From Paenirhodobacter hankyongi (lineage in GTDB: Bacteria; Pseudomonadota; Alphaproteobacteria; Rhodobacterales; Rhodobacteraceae): a stretch of 64,000 nucleotides of DNA. This document shows, piece after piece, positions 19,227 through 27,562 of the stretch. The notes beneath the pieces were generated by a model. That model saw nothing but the letters and a program-made list of their open reading frames with translations, did no database searches and was not told the origin of the DNA. Position numbers and translations under genes: made by a program. The stretch covers positions 248,001 through 312,000 of the forward strand of contig NZ_RCHI01000002.1 in NCBI RefSeq assembly GCF_003664585.1, given 5' to 3'. Within the stretch, counting starts at the first letter, position 1. The number at the start of each line of letters is the position of its first letter.

Positions 19227-19718
19227 TTATTTCAGCGATTTCACCACATGGTCGGCAAAGGCGTTGACCATCGCCTGGTAATAGACCGGGCTGTCCTTCG
19301 TCAGGCTGGTCACGTCCGCCCCCTCGGGCAGGAAGGCGATCACGTCCGGATAGGCGACGGTCAGCGTGTAATTGTCGAAGTTCGAGTTGTCGACGTCGGA
19401 GGTCACGCTCACCGTGCCGGTCAGCTTCGACTGCGACAGGTCGTTCAGCGCGGCCCAGCTGCTGGCCAGCGCCAGCGCGTCGATGTCGACGGTGATCTTC
19501 GAGCCGCCTTCGGTCACCAGCCGGTCAGGCGCGAGATCGGCGGCGATGCGCGCCTGAAGATCGTCGGGCAGCTTGGCGAAATAGGCCGCGGCGGCGGGGT
19601 TCTTGATCGCGGTCAGATCGGCGTTCACGTCGATCTCCTGCACCGGGGTCGGCTGGGCGAACGCCCCACCAGCCAGAAGCAGCGTCGCGGTCGTGGTCAT
19701 CAGGATCTTGCGGATCAT
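19227..19718 (-). CDS. Small secreted protein of unknown function, EcfG-promoter associated
   Basis: A 163-residue protein with a clear Sec signal peptide (MIRKILMTTTATLLLAGGAFA, cleavage around residue 21), then a soluble alpha/beta domain without recognised motifs or cysteines. It should be periplasmic or secreted. A GGAGAGA ribosome site precedes the ATG. A full EcfG-type promoter lies 47-72 bases upstream, so it is probably induced in the general stress response. It is in the same direction as phyR and downstream of the phyR terminator. Function unknown. Confidence 0.8.
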   Translation of the reverse strand: MIRKILMTTTATLLLAGGAFAQPTPVQEIDVNADLTAIKNPAAAAYFAKLPDDLQARIAADLAPDRLVTEGGSKITVDIDALALASSWAALNDLSQSKLTGTVSVTSDVDNSNFDNYTLTVAYPDVIAFLPEGADVTSLTKDSPVYYQAMVNAFADHVVKSLK

Positions 19719-19764
19719 GGGTCTCTCTCCTTCATGGGCGGACGTCGTCCGCTGATGGAAGGGA

Positions 19765-19790
19765 AACGAGCGAGCGACGGCCCCGGTTCC
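19765..19790 (-). promoter_or_regulatory. EcfG-type promoter for the small secreted protein
   Basis: Minus-strand GGAAC (19790-19786), 17-base spacer, CGTT (19768-19765). It sits 47 bases from the start codon of the gene ending at 19227. Confidence 0.65.
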
Positions 19791-19837
19791 GGCACGATCG
19801 CGTCAACAGACCCTGTTCCGGCGGAAATCCGCATGAG

Positions 19838-19863
19838 AAAGGCCCCGACATGATGCCGGGGCC
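19838..19863 (-). terminator. Rho-independent terminator after phyR
   Basis: On the minus strand a 7-bp stem GGCCCCG/CGGGGCC (19863-19857 with 19847-19841) is followed by TTT, 22 bases beyond the phyR stop. Confidence 0.6.
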
Positions 19864-19884
19864 CTGCGTCATTCCAACCGGTCC

Positions 19885-20682
19885 TCAGGCGACGAGGGTC
19901 TCGGTCGAGGAGAAGAACATCGCCTGGCTGACCGCCGAGCGCACCTGCGTCTCGGTATAGGGCTTGGTGATCAGGAAGGCGGGTTCGGGGCGTTCGCCGG
20001 TCAGCAGCCGCTCGGGGAAGGCGGTGATGAAGACGACGGGCAGCTCGTCGAACTGCTCGAGGATGTCGTTCACCGCGTCGATCCCCGAGGAATTGTCGGC
20101 CAGCTGGATGTCGGCAAGGATCAGATCGGGCTTTTCGCGCGCGGCCAGCGCCACGGCGGTGCTGCGGGTGGCGGCGATGCCGGTGACGCGGTGGCCCATC
20201 TCCTCGACGATGCTCTGGATATCCATCGCGATGATCGCCTCGTCCTCGATGATCATCACCTTGCCGGCGACCGAGGCCTCCATCTCGCGCAGCGCGATCT
20301 CGATCAGCTCGGCCGCCTCCTCGGCGCCGACCTGCATGATCGCGCCGATCTCCTCGACGCGGAACCCCTCGATCGTGTTCAAGAGCAGCGCCTCGCGGGT
20401 GTTCGGCGTCAGCGTCGCCATGTGGTCCTGCGCCCGCGCCGAGAGCCGCGTGTCGGGCTCGCCCAAGGGCGCCCCGGCCGAGGCCCAGACCAGGTGGAAG
20501 GCGTGGAACAGCGCCACCTTGGGATCGCCCGCGCCGTCGAAGGGCGTCGGATCGGCCAGAATCGCCTCGAGCGTCGCGGCGGCGAAGCGGTCGCCCGAGT
20601 CCTGACTGCCCGTCAGGGCCCGCGCATAGCGGCGCAGGTAGGGCAGGTTCGCGCCAATGGACCCTGCGAGATCGGTGGACAT
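19885..20682 (-). CDS. phyR: PhyR, general stress response regulator with sigma-like domain
   Basis: A 265-residue protein in the PhyR arrangement: an N-terminal ECF-sigma-like domain (residues 1-130, LPYLRRYARALTGSQDSGDRF, with a degenerate region 4) and a C-terminal receiver (141-265) with acidic pair Glu146/Asp147, phosphoacceptor Asp191 (LADIQL), Thr220 and Lys240. When phosphorylated it binds the anti-sigma factor NepR and frees EcfG. It is divergent from nepR-ecfG and has its own EcfG-type promoter about 35 bases upstream of the ATG, implying positive feedback. AGGGAGC is its ribosome site. Confidence 0.96.
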   Translation of the reverse strand: MSTDLAGSIGANLPYLRRYARALTGSQDSGDRFAAATLEAILADPTPFDGAGDPKVALFHAFHLVWASAGAPLGEPDTRLSARAQDHMATLTPNTREALLLNTIEGFRVEEIGAIMQVGAEEAAELIEIALREMEASVAGKVMIIEDEAIIAMDIQSIVEEMGHRVTGIAATRSTAVALAAREKPDLILADIQLADNSSGIDAVNDILEQFDELPVVFITAFPERLLTGERPEPAFLITKPYTETQVRSAVSQAMFFSSTETLVA

Positions 20683-20709
20683 GAAAAGCTCCCTCTTTTC
20701 GTTTTTTCG

Positions 20710-20734
20710 GGAACCAAACGTCTGGCCCCGCGTT
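20710..20734 (+). promoter_or_regulatory. EcfG-type promoter for nepR-ecfG
   Basis: GGAAC (20710-20714), 16-base spacer, CGTT (20731-20734). A start site about 7 bases downstream would fall near 20741, so translation cannot begin at the ATG at 20742; this supports a downstream nepR start. Confidence 0.75.
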
Positions 20735-20741
20735 CGGTTCC
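20717..20741 (-). promoter_or_regulatory. EcfG-type promoter for phyR, overlapping the nepR promoter
   Basis: Minus-strand GGAAC (20741-20737), 16-base spacer, CGTT (20720-20717). It overlaps the plus-strand promoter almost completely: each -35 box lies beside the other promoter's -10 box. Confidence 0.75.
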
Positions 20742-20768
20742 ATGAGAAGTTACGGGGATCCGAGGAAA

Positions 20769-20927
20769 ATGTACAAAGACATGGCTGACGATACGTCGAA
20801 AGCCAGCATCCGGGAACAGATCAACGAAAACCTGAAGCGGGTCTACGAGGACACGCTGAAGGAAGAGGTTCCCGATCGGTTCAAGATCCTGCTGGCACAA
20901 CTCAAGGAAAAGGAGGGCGGCAAATGA
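20769..20927 (+). CDS. nepR: NepR anti-sigma factor
   Basis: A 52-residue protein from the chosen ATG. It contains the NepR core IREQINENLKRVYEDTLKEEVPDRFKILL (core within residues 14-42), two helices that bind EcfG or phospho-PhyR. Three in-frame ATGs exist (20742, 20769, 20781). The first is at the predicted transcription start and is unlikely; GAGGA lies just before 20769, close for a ribosome site, so 20781 remains possible. The stop overlaps the ecfG start (ATGA), coupling anti-sigma to sigma synthesis. Confidence 0.9.
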   Translation: MYKDMADDTSKASIREQINENLKRVYEDTLKEEVPDRFKILLAQLKEKEGGK

Positions 20928-21499
20928 CGGCGCCCTCCGACACCTTGACCGATCCGCGCGACGAGCTGCCCGAGCATCTGCCGGCGCTGCGCGCCTTCGC
21001 GATGTCGCTGACCCGCAATTCCGCCAGTGCCGACGACCTCGTGCAGGACACGATCGTCAAGGCCTGGAGCAACATCGGCAAGTTCCAGGCCGGCACGAAC
21101 CTGCGCGCCTGGCTCTTCACCATCCTGCGCAACACCTTCTATTCCGACCAGCGCAAGCGCAAGCGCGAGCTGCCCGACCCCGACGGCATCCACGCCGCCA
21201 GCCTGTGCGAGAAACCCGCCCATGACGGGCGGCTTGCGATGAACGACTTCCTGCAAGCCTTCGACCAGCTGTCGCCCGAACACCGCGAGGTTCTGGTGCT
21301 CGTCGGCGCCTCGGGCTTCGCCTATGAGGAGGCGGCGCAGATGATGGGCGTCGCGGTCGGCACGGTCAAAAGCCGCGCAAACCGCGCCCGCGCGCGTCTG
21401 GCCGAGCTGTTGCAGCTCGAGGATGGCGAGGATCTGCTGGTCGAGGCCGACAAGGCCGCACTTGGCGTTCTCGGTCAATCGGGGATCGCGGCTGCATGA
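20924..21499 (+). CDS. ecfG: EcfG, ECF sigma factor of the general stress response
   Basis: A 191-residue group-15 type ECF sigma factor. Region 2 is visible (LRAFAMSLTRNSASADDLVQDTIVKAWSNI, residues 22-51), as is region 4 (LSPEHREVLVLVGASGFAYEEAAQMMGVAVGTVKSRANRARARL). It directs RNA polymerase to GGAAC-N16/17-CGTT promoters. It is co-translated with nepR through an ATGA overlap and overlaps the downstream kinase gene in the same way. Promoters of the matching type precede nepR, phyR and four nearby genes, consistent with an autoregulated local regulon. Confidence 0.95.
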   Translation: MTAPSDTLTDPRDELPEHLPALRAFAMSLTRNSASADDLVQDTIVKAWSNIGKFQAGTNLRAWLFTILRNTFYSDQRKRKRELPDPDGIHAASLCEKPAHDGRLAMNDFLQAFDQLSPEHREVLVLVGASGFAYEEAAQMMGVAVGTVKSRANRARARLAELLQLEDGEDLLVEADKAALGVLGQSGIAAA

Positions 21500-23271
21500 G
21501 CACCGAAGCCGGCGACACGGCGCGCAGCCATCCCTTCGGCCGGCTGGGGGTGCGGCTGGCCTTCCTGCTGGCGGTTGCGCTGTTCCCGCTGCTGCTGATC
21601 GCGATCGTGCAATCCCTGTCGACGATGCGCGAGACCCGCGCCCGCTCGGAGGCGGCGCTGATGGGCGAGACGCTGCGCGCGGTCTCGGGTGAGACCCGGC
21701 TGATCCAGCAGGCGCAGGCCGAGGCGCGGCTGCTGAGCGACGCGGTGCGGCCGCTGATCGGCGACCCCGCCGCCTGCTCGGCGCTGATGCGCCGGGTGGC
21801 GGCCTCCGACGGGCATATCTCGCTTGCCGCCTTCATCCCGCGCGACGGCCAGATGACCTGCGCCTCGACCGGGCGGGGTTATGACTTTTCCGGCAACCCG
21901 CTGTTCGAGCGGATGCTCGAGGCCGAAGGGCCCTCCTTTGCGGTGAATCCGGCAGGGCCGATCTCGAAAGCCTCGATCCTCGGCATTGCCCACCCGGTCA
22001 CCGACGACGCCGGCAACCGGCTTGGCGTGATCTCGCTGTCGCTGCCGCATTCGGAACTCGCCCGGGCCGAAGACGCGCAGGCGCCGTCCGACGAGCGGCC
22101 GCTGGTGATCATGACCTTCGATGCCGATGGCAATATCCTGACCTCCTCGGGCGGGGTCGAGGATGCGCCAAGCCGCCTGCCCGTCGATCATTCGCTGCAG
22201 CAACTGGCCCGCGACCGCGCGACCACCTTCACCGCCGAGTCGCGGCGCGGCAACACCCGGGTCTATTCCGTGGTCGAGCTGGTGCCGAACCTGCTCTATG
22301 CGCTTGGCTCCTGGCCCGCGGACGAGGCCTTCGGCTTCGGCCCCGTCACCCGTTTCCCGCCGGTGCTGTTTCCGGCGCTGATGTGGGCGGCCTCGCTTTT
22401 CGTCGCCTATTTCGCGATGCAGAAACTGGTGATCGGGCATGTGCAGAGACTGTCACGGGCGTTGGCCAGCTTTGCCTCGGGCAACCGCATCGTCGGCGAC
22501 CTGGAGGTCGAGGGCGCGCCGCAGGAGATCCGTGATCTCGCCGAGAATTACGAGAAGATGACCGAGACGATCCTGCATGACGAGGCCGAGCTCGAGGACA
22601 TGATCCACCACAAGGAGGTGCTGCTGCGCGAGGTGCACCACCGGGTGAAGAACAACCTGCAGCTCATCGCCTCGATCATCAACATGCAGATGCGCAAGGC
22701 CCGCTCGCCCGAGGCGAAGGGGATGATGCGCTCGCTGCAGGAACGGGTGATCAGCCTCGCCACCATCCACCGCGGGCTTTACCAGACCTCGGGCCTGTCG
22801 GACATCAGCGCGAACGAGCTGATCCCCGACATCGTGCGCCAGATCACCCGCCTGGCCACCGGGCCGGGCCGCCGCATCGAGGTGACGACCGAGATCGCGC
22901 CGATCCGCCTGACCCCCGATCAGGCGGTGCCGCTGTCGCTGCTGGTGACCGAGGCGATGACGAATGCGATGAAATACGCCTCGGCCGATGCCGGCACGCC
23001 GCAGCTGAGCGTGACGCTGGGCACGCCCGAAGCGGGACGCGCCCTGCTCGTCGTGCGCAACACCGTGGCGACCGAGGCCGCGCATCAGGCGCCGCCCGAA
23101 GCGGCCGAGGGCACGGGGCTTGGCTCGCAGCTGGTCGGCGCCTTCGTGCAGCAGCTGGGCGGGCAGATGGAGATCGACGCGCCGCCCGGAAGCTATGCGC
23201 TGACGGTGCGCTTCGAGATTCGGCCCCTCGACGAGGCCGAGCTGCGACACGAGGAGGGGGCGCGGGGCTGA
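21496..23271 (+). CDS. Membrane sensor histidine kinase, HisKA_2 family (probable PhyR kinase)
   Basis: A 591-residue kinase. It has a membrane segment at about residues 20-40, a periplasmic sensor of about 245 residues with two conserved-looking cysteines (Cys94, Cys122), a second membrane segment at about 290-310, a HAMP-like linker and a HisKA_2 dimerisation domain with phospho-accepting His382 (EVHHRVKNNLQLI). The ATPase domain has LLVTEAMTNAMKYAS and GTGLGSQLV. Kinases of this type feed phosphate to PhyR. Its gene starts inside the ecfG stop, so it is in the nepR-ecfG operon. The signal sensed is unknown. Confidence 0.92.
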   Translation: MSTEAGDTARSHPFGRLGVRLAFLLAVALFPLLLIAIVQSLSTMRETRARSEAALMGETLRAVSGETRLIQQAQAEARLLSDAVRPLIGDPAACSALMRRVAASDGHISLAAFIPRDGQMTCASTGRGYDFSGNPLFERMLEAEGPSFAVNPAGPISKASILGIAHPVTDDAGNRLGVISLSLPHSELARAEDAQAPSDERPLVIMTFDADGNILTSSGGVEDAPSRLPVDHSLQQLARDRATTFTAESRRGNTRVYSVVELVPNLLYALGSWPADEAFGFGPVTRFPPVLFPALMWAASLFVAYFAMQKLVIGHVQRLSRALASFASGNRIVGDLEVEGAPQEIRDLAENYEKMTETILHDEAELEDMIHHKEVLLREVHHRVKNNLQLIASIINMQMRKARSPEAKGMMRSLQERVISLATIHRGLYQTSGLSDISANELIPDIVRQITRLATGPGRRIEVTTEIAPIRLTPDQAVPLSLLVTEAMTNAMKYASADAGTPQLSVTLGTPEAGRALLVVRNTVATEAAHQAPPEAAEGTGLGSQLVGAFVQQLGGQMEIDAPPGSYALTVRFEIRPLDEAELRHEEGARG

Positions 23272-23278
23272 TTTTCCG

Positions 23279-23303
23279 GGAACCGGACGGGGCGATCCCC
23301 GTT
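23279..23303 (+). promoter_or_regulatory. EcfG-type promoter for the phospholipase-D-like gene
   Basis: GGAAC (23279-23283), 16-base spacer, CGTT (23300-23303), 40 bases before the ATG at 23344 and just after the kinase stop. Confidence 0.7.
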
Positions 23304-23343
23304 CATCCGGAAAGACGGCCGGGGAGGCGCAGCAGGAAGGACC

Positions 23344-24558
23344 ATGGAACGGCTCAGACAGGCAGGCATCAACGCCCGCGGGCGGATCGGTTGGGAGCTT
23401 GACGGCTCGAAGGCGCGCATCGCCTTCGAGGCCGCGGTGCTGGATGCCCGCCACAGCCTTGACGCAAGCTTTCAGCGCTTCGATCCGACCCGGCCGCTGA
23501 TCTCGGCCCGGGCGCGGCGCTTCGGCCCCTCCTGGGCGGATCTGCTGCATCACCTGCTGCGCCGGGGCGTCACCGTGTCGATCGCGCTCGACGCGACCGA
23601 GGGCGCGGCAGACGCCGACGCCCTGGCCGCGATCGCGCAGGCGGCCGAGGCAAGCGGCATGGCCGGCCGGCTGACGGTGACGCGCGTCGCACATCCCGCC
23701 GCGCGCCGGTCGCCCCTGCTGCCCTTCGCGCTGTTCCCGCGCGGCCATCGGCAATCCCTCGCGCTGATCGACGACCGGCGGCTGTTCCTGTCGGGCACCC
23801 CCGCAGGCACGGCCACCACCGGGCGCAGCCTGTTCCTGCAGGCCGAGGGCCCGGTGGTGGCCGAGGCCCGCCGCCATCTCGACGGTTTTGCCGCCTTCAC
23901 CGCGGGCACGCGCCCGCCGCCGCCTGCGCAACGGCTGCTGCGCACGCTCTCCTGCCCGCGGCCCGGGCTTGCGGGGCTTTTCGCGCCGCGCCACCTCGCG
24001 ATCGAATTCGAGACCGCGCATCACATGCTGCTGCGCCGGGCGCAGCGGCTGGTCTATGTCGAGACCCAGAACTTCGACTGCCTCGGCCTGGCCCGCCATT
24101 TCGCGCAGCGCGCGGCGGCGGCACCACAGCTGGGCCTGATCCTGATCCTGCCCGCGACCGAACCCGCGGACCGCAACTGGTTCGACCGGCTGCGCCAGCG
24201 ACAGGCGCTCTCACTCGTGACGCGGGCCTTCGGCGCCCGGCTGTTTCTGGGCCTTGCGCCCGGGGGCTGCGCCAATGTCACCCTGTTTGACGAGGAGGCG
24301 GCGATCGCCGGCTCGGCCGATCTGAGCCGCCGCGCGCTGCGCGCCGAAACCCATGCCGGGCTCTATCTGCGCCGTGGCGACGACATCGCCGGGCTGCGCT
24401 GCGCGCTGATGCGGCAGTGGCTGCCCGAGGCGGCCGGCGACAGCTTTTTCGACCCTGTACGGGCGGTTTCTGCCTGGCGCGAACTCGCACAGGAGAATGC
24501 CCGCAGCGGCGTGAGCGGTGCCCGCGTGCTGCTGCCCTGCAACCGTCTGCCCGGCTGA
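23344..24558 (+). CDS. Phospholipase-D-superfamily protein with degenerate HKD motifs
   Basis: A 404-residue protein with two PLD-like halves and no membrane segment. The second half has LLRRAQRLVYVETQNF (230-244), typical of cardiolipin-synthase-like proteins. However, both catalytic HxKxxxxD motifs are altered: in the first (136-143) the His and Lys positions are Arg and Ser before Asp143; in the second (309-316) they are Cys and Asn before Asp316, although GSADLSRR follows. Phosphodiesterase activity is therefore doubtful; it may bind phospholipid or nucleic acid. AGGAAGG precedes the ATG and an EcfG promoter lies upstream. Confidence 0.8.
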   Translation: MERLRQAGINARGRIGWELDGSKARIAFEAAVLDARHSLDASFQRFDPTRPLISARARRFGPSWADLLHHLLRRGVTVSIALDATEGAADADALAAIAQAAEASGMAGRLTVTRVAHPAARRSPLLPFALFPRGHRQSLALIDDRRLFLSGTPAGTATTGRSLFLQAEGPVVAEARRHLDGFAAFTAGTRPPPPAQRLLRTLSCPRPGLAGLFAPRHLAIEFETAHHMLLRRAQRLVYVETQNFDCLGLARHFAQRAAAAPQLGLILILPATEPADRNWFDRLRQRQALSLVTRAFGARLFLGLAPGGCANVTLFDEEAAIAGSADLSRRALRAETHAGLYLRRGDDIAGLRCALMRQWLPEAAGDSFFDPVRAVSAWRELAQENARSGVSGARVLLPCNRLPG

Positions 24559-24565
24559 GCGCACA

Positions 24566-24597
24566 GAAAAAGGCCCCGCATCCGAAGAGGCGGGGCC
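24566..24597 (-). terminator. Rho-independent terminator for the PLDc_N gene
   Basis: Minus-strand 8-bp stem GGCCCCGC/GCGGGGCC (24597-24590 with 24579-24572), 10-base loop, then TTTTT. Confidence 0.7.
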
Positions 24598-24624
24598 AGG
24601 TGAGGGAAGGGAAAACGCGGCGGA

Positions 24625-24828
24625 TCAGCCGTTGCGCGAGGAGGCGCGCGGCCCCGCCAGGAGCCAGACGAGAAAACCCAGGACAGGCAGCAGGATCACC
24701 AGAAGCGCCCAGAGAACCTTGGACCCGGTGCTGCGACCCGAGGTGACGATCGAGACCAGCGCCCAGAGATCGAGCGCCAGGATCACCAGCCCCCAGACCC
24801 CGTTCAGATGCATGATGTTGCCGCCCAT
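24625..24828 (-). CDS. Small PLDc_N-domain membrane protein
   Basis: A 67-residue protein consisting of two membrane segments ([18 protein letters not shown] and [20 protein letters not shown]) separated by a short SGRSTGSK loop. This matches PLDc_N, the membrane anchor found at the N-terminus of cardiolipin synthases, but no catalytic domain follows. The start at 24828 was chosen because AGGA lies 8 bases upstream; an ATG six codons in is possible. It has its own terminator and EcfG promoter and converges on the phospholipase-D-like gene. Confidence 0.82.
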   Translation of the reverse strand: MGGNIMHLNGVWGLVILALDLWALVSIVTSGRSTGSKVLWALLVILLPVLGFLVWLLAGPRASSRNG

Positions 24829-24860
24829 CGCCGATATCCTCGCCTGCAATCCGCGGGGGA

Positions 24861-24886
24861 AACGCAGGCTTTGCCGTTCGGGTTCC
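24861..24886 (-). promoter_or_regulatory. EcfG-type promoter for the PLDc_N gene
   Basis: Minus-strand GGAAC (24886-24882), 17-base spacer, CGTT (24864-24861), 33 bases before the start codon. Confidence 0.68.
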
Positions 24887-24920
24887 CGCCGGGACGAAAA
24901 ATTTCTGCGCGCGCCAAACC

Positions 24921-24945
24921 GGAACCCCGCCGGGCGCCGGACGTT
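24921..24945 (+). promoter_or_regulatory. EcfG-type promoter for the DUF1328 gene
   Basis: GGAAC (24921-24925), 16-base spacer, CGTT (24942-24945), 56 bases before the ATG at 25002. It is back-to-back with the PLDc_N promoter. Confidence 0.7.
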
Positions 24946-25001
24946 GGAATGGCATGAGATGCAGGGACAGCCCGCATCCCCCATTCACAAGGAGAGACAC
25001 C

Positions 25002-25175
25002 ATGCTTGGCTGGGCACTGACCTTCCTGATCATCGCGCTGATTGCCGCGGCGCTCGGTTTCGGCGGCATCGCCGGCGCCTCCGCCGGGATCGCGCAGATC
25101 CTGTTCGTGATCTTCCTGATCCTCTTCGTCGTCGCCATGCTGGCGCGCGCGCTGCGCGGTCAGCCGCCGGTCTGA
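25002..25175 (+). CDS. DUF1328/YtjA-family small membrane protein
   Basis: A 57-residue peptide with two membrane segments: [20 protein letters not shown], then [18 protein letters not shown] after a GIAGASAG turn. It matches the DUF1328 (YtjA) family, whose members are common in stress regulons but have no known function. An AAGGAG site lies 10 bases before the ATG, and a full EcfG-type promoter is upstream. A bidirectional terminator follows. Confidence 0.88.
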   Translation: MLGWALTFLIIALIAAALGFGGIAGASAGIAQILFVIFLILFVVAMLARALRGQPPV

Positions 25176-25196
25176 CCGGACGGCAAACGCACATGG

Positions 25197-25222
25197 AAGG
25201 GCCGCCCCGGGGCGGCCCTTTT
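25197..25222. terminator. Bidirectional terminator between the DUF1328 gene and atpG
   Basis: A perfect 24-base inverted repeat (25197-25208 with 25209-25220), flanked by A's on the left arm and TT on the right. It serves both converging transcripts. Confidence 0.8.
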
Positions 25223-25226
25223 CAGG

Positions 25227-26060
25227 TCAGGCCTCGCCCACGGCGGCCGCAGCCGTGGCCAGTTCGACGATCTCCGTCGTCATCTGCTCCTGCCGCACGC
25301 GCTGGAAGCCCTGCCGCAGGTCACCCGAGATCCGCTTCACCGCGCTCTGCGCGCGCCCCATCGCCTCGGCCCGCGCAGCATTCTCGGCGGCAAAGCCCAG
25401 CATCAACCCCTCGCAGATCTCCGTGAAGACATATTCCTCGATCAGCGACGCAATCAGGCTCTGCGCCGGCAGGTTCAGCATCGGCGCGGGCCGGGCGTCG
25501 GGCAGGAAGCGGCTGGTGTCGAAGGGAAACAGGCTGCGGTGCTGCGGTCCCGCCCCAATGTCGTCCGGATCGGCATGGATCATCCGCACCGAGGCCTCGG
25601 GCGCCTCTGCCAGCCGCTCGAACAGCGCGTCGGTCATGCGGATCGCCAGCGGCGGCACCTCGGGCGCATGCGGCGCCATCTCGGCGCTCCAGTCGGGCAC
25701 GATGCCCTGATCGGCGAGCGCCCCAAGCGTGCGGCTGCCCACCACCATCAGCCGGTCCCCCGCCTGCACGGCGGCCTGCGCGGCTTCGGCCATGCGCTCG
25801 CCATAGGTGCCCGAAAACCCCTGCGCCGCACCGATGACAATCGTGATGCCCGGCGCCGGAGCGCCTGCACCATTCGGCCCGCCAAGTGCCAGCGCCACCG
25901 ACAGCGCCTCGGCCACGGCCGCCTCCTGCGCGCGGATCGCCTGCAGATGCGCCTTCGCCTCGGCCTGATGCGCGGCGGCAATCGCCCGCAGCGTGGAGAT
26001 GATCGAGCCGATCTGGTGAACATTCGCCAGCCGGTCGCGGATCTCCTCGGGCCGGCTCAC
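25227..26060 (-). CDS. atpG: N-type ATPase gamma subunit
   Basis: A 277-residue gamma subunit. The N-terminal helix ([24 protein letters not shown]) and C-terminal helix ([36 protein letters not shown]) that form the rotor shaft are visible, but the middle diverges from ordinary gamma, as in N-ATPases. It is the last gene of the operon; its start overlaps the atpA stop by 4 nt. No delta subunit gene is present, which is normal for this ATPase type. Confidence 0.9.
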   Translation of the reverse strand: MSRPEEIRDRLANVHQIGSIISTLRAIAAAHQAEAKAHLQAIRAQEAAVAEALSVALALGGPNGAGAPAPGITIVIGAAQGFSGTYGERMAEAAQAAVQAGDRLMVVGSRTLGALADQGIVPDWSAEMAPHAPEVPPLAIRMTDALFERLAEAPEASVRMIHADPDDIGAGPQHRSLFPFDTSRFLPDARPAPMLNLPAQSLIASLIEEYVFTEICEGLMLGFAAENAARAEAMGRAQSAVKRISGDLRQGFQRVRQEQMTTEIVELATAAAAVGEA

Positions 26061-27562
26061 GTCGCCCCCCCGGTGATCCGCCCGACCGCCGATTTCACGC
26101 AGGCGACCAGCACCGCGCGCAACTCGTCGCTCAGCTTCGCCGGGCTTTCGCGGAAGGCGGCCAGCTTCGGCTCGGCCGCGATCAGCGGCTCGAGCGCCTG
26201 TTTCACCGCGGCGATCTGGCCGGGCTCGATCGTGTCGAGCAATCCGGCATCCAGCGCCGCAAGCAACGCCACCTGCGCGGGCGTCGACAGCGGCTCGAAC
26301 CGGGGCTGGGTCAGCAGCGCGCCGATCCGCTCACCCCGCGCCAGCCGCGCCTTCATCGCCGCGTCACCGAACCCGCCAAAGCGCGAGAACATCTTCATTT
26401 CCAGATATTGCGCGTAATCGAGCCGAACCCGGCCCGAAACGGCCTTCAGCGCCCCCCATTGCGCCTTGCCGCCGACCCGGCTGACCGACAGGCCGATATC
26501 GACCGCCGGCCGCTGGTTGCCGGCAAACAGCGCCGCCGAGGTGACGATCTGCCCGTCGGCGATCGAGATCAGGTTGGTCGGGATATAGGCGGACAGGTTC
26601 CCGGCCTCGATCTCGGCGATCGGCAGCGCGGTGAGCGAGCCCGATCCCTTCTCCTTCGACAGCTTCGCCGACCGTTCGAGGAGCCGCGAATGCAGGTAGA
26701 AGATGTCACCCGGATAGGCCTCGCGCCCCGGCGGCTGGCGCGACAGCAGCGCCAGCTCGCGGTGCACGGCGGCGTGTTTCGTCAGGTCGTCATAGACGAT
26801 CAGCGCATGCCCGCCGCTGTCGCGCACCCATTCCGCCATCGTCGTCGCGGCAAAGGGCGCAAGCCAGCGCAGCCCGGGCTCGGCCGTGGCGGGGGCGACG
26901 ACGAAGATCGTGCGCTCGAAGGCGCCCTTCTCGCGCACCGCCTCGATCACCCGGCGCACCGCGGTGCTGCGCTGCCCGATCGCGACATAGACCGAGATGA
27001 TGTCGGAGCGTTTCTGGTTCACGATGGCGTCGATGGCGATCGAGGTCTTGCCGGTCTGCCGCTCGCCGATGATGAGTTCGCGCTGGCCGCGCCCCACCGC
27101 GAAGAGCGCGTCGACGACCAGGATCCCGGTCTCGACCGGCTCGGCGACGAAATCGCGCTCGATGATCTCGGGGGCGGGGCGTTCGGTCTCCATCATCGCC
27201 TCGGCCACGATCGGTCCGAGCCCGTCGAGCGGCCGGCCGAGCGGGTCGACGACCCGGCCGAGCAACCCCTTGCCCACCGGCACCGACAGAAGCTGTCCGG
27301 TGCGGCGCACCACCGATCCCGCCTCGACCCCGGTCATCGGGTCGAGAAAGGCGGCCTTGACGCTGTCGGTGTCGAGCATCTGCACGAAGCCGCGCGCGCC
27401 GGTGTCGAAGACCAGGATCTCGCCGAATTGCGCGTCGGGCAGGCCCGAGATATCGGCCAGACCGTCGGCGAGATGGGTGACGGTGCCGATCTCCTCTGCC
27501 TCGGGGCCAAGCGCGGCCGTGGCCACCTTCGCCTTCAGCCCGTCGAGGGGGGCGTCGCTCAT
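26057..27562 (-). CDS. atpA: N-type ATPase alpha subunit
   Basis: A 501-residue F1 alpha subunit with Walker [11 protein letters not shown], a [15 protein letters not shown] segment and the alpha-type [23 protein letters not shown] region. It is a nucleotide-binding, mainly structural partner of beta in the catalytic hexamer. It overlaps atpF upstream and atpG downstream by 4 nt each. The sequence is divergent from the housekeeping alpha subunit expected elsewhere in the genome. Confidence 0.95.
   Translation of the reverse strand: MSDAPLDGLKAKVATAALGPEAEEIGTVTHLADGLADISGLPDAQFGEILVFDTGARGFVQMLDTDSVKAAFLDPMTGVEAGSVVRRTGQLLSVPVGKGLLGRVVDPLGRPLDGLGPIVAEAMMETERPAPEIIERDFVAEPVETGILVVDALFAVGRGQRELIIGERQTGKTSIAIDAIVNQKRSDIISVYVAIGQRSTAVRRVIEAVREKGAFERTIFVVAPATAEPGLRWLAPFAATTMAEWVRDSGGHALIVYDDLTKHAAVHRELALLSRQPPGREAYPGDIFYLHSRLLERSAKLSKEKGSGSLTALPIAEIEAGNLSAYIPTNLISIADGQIVTSAALFAGNQRPAVDIGLSVSRVGGKAQWGALKAVSGRVRLDYAQYLEMKMFSRFGGFGDAAMKARLARGERIGALLTQPRFEPLSTPAQVALLAALDAGLLDTIEPGQIAAVKQALEPLIAAEPKLAAFRESPAKLSDELRAVLVACVKSAVGRITGGAT

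Noticed and set aside
20742-20768. An earlier in-frame ATG for nepR at 20742.
   Set aside because: The EcfG promoter -10 box at 20731-20734 places the transcript start at about 20741, leaving no leader or ribosome site for this codon.
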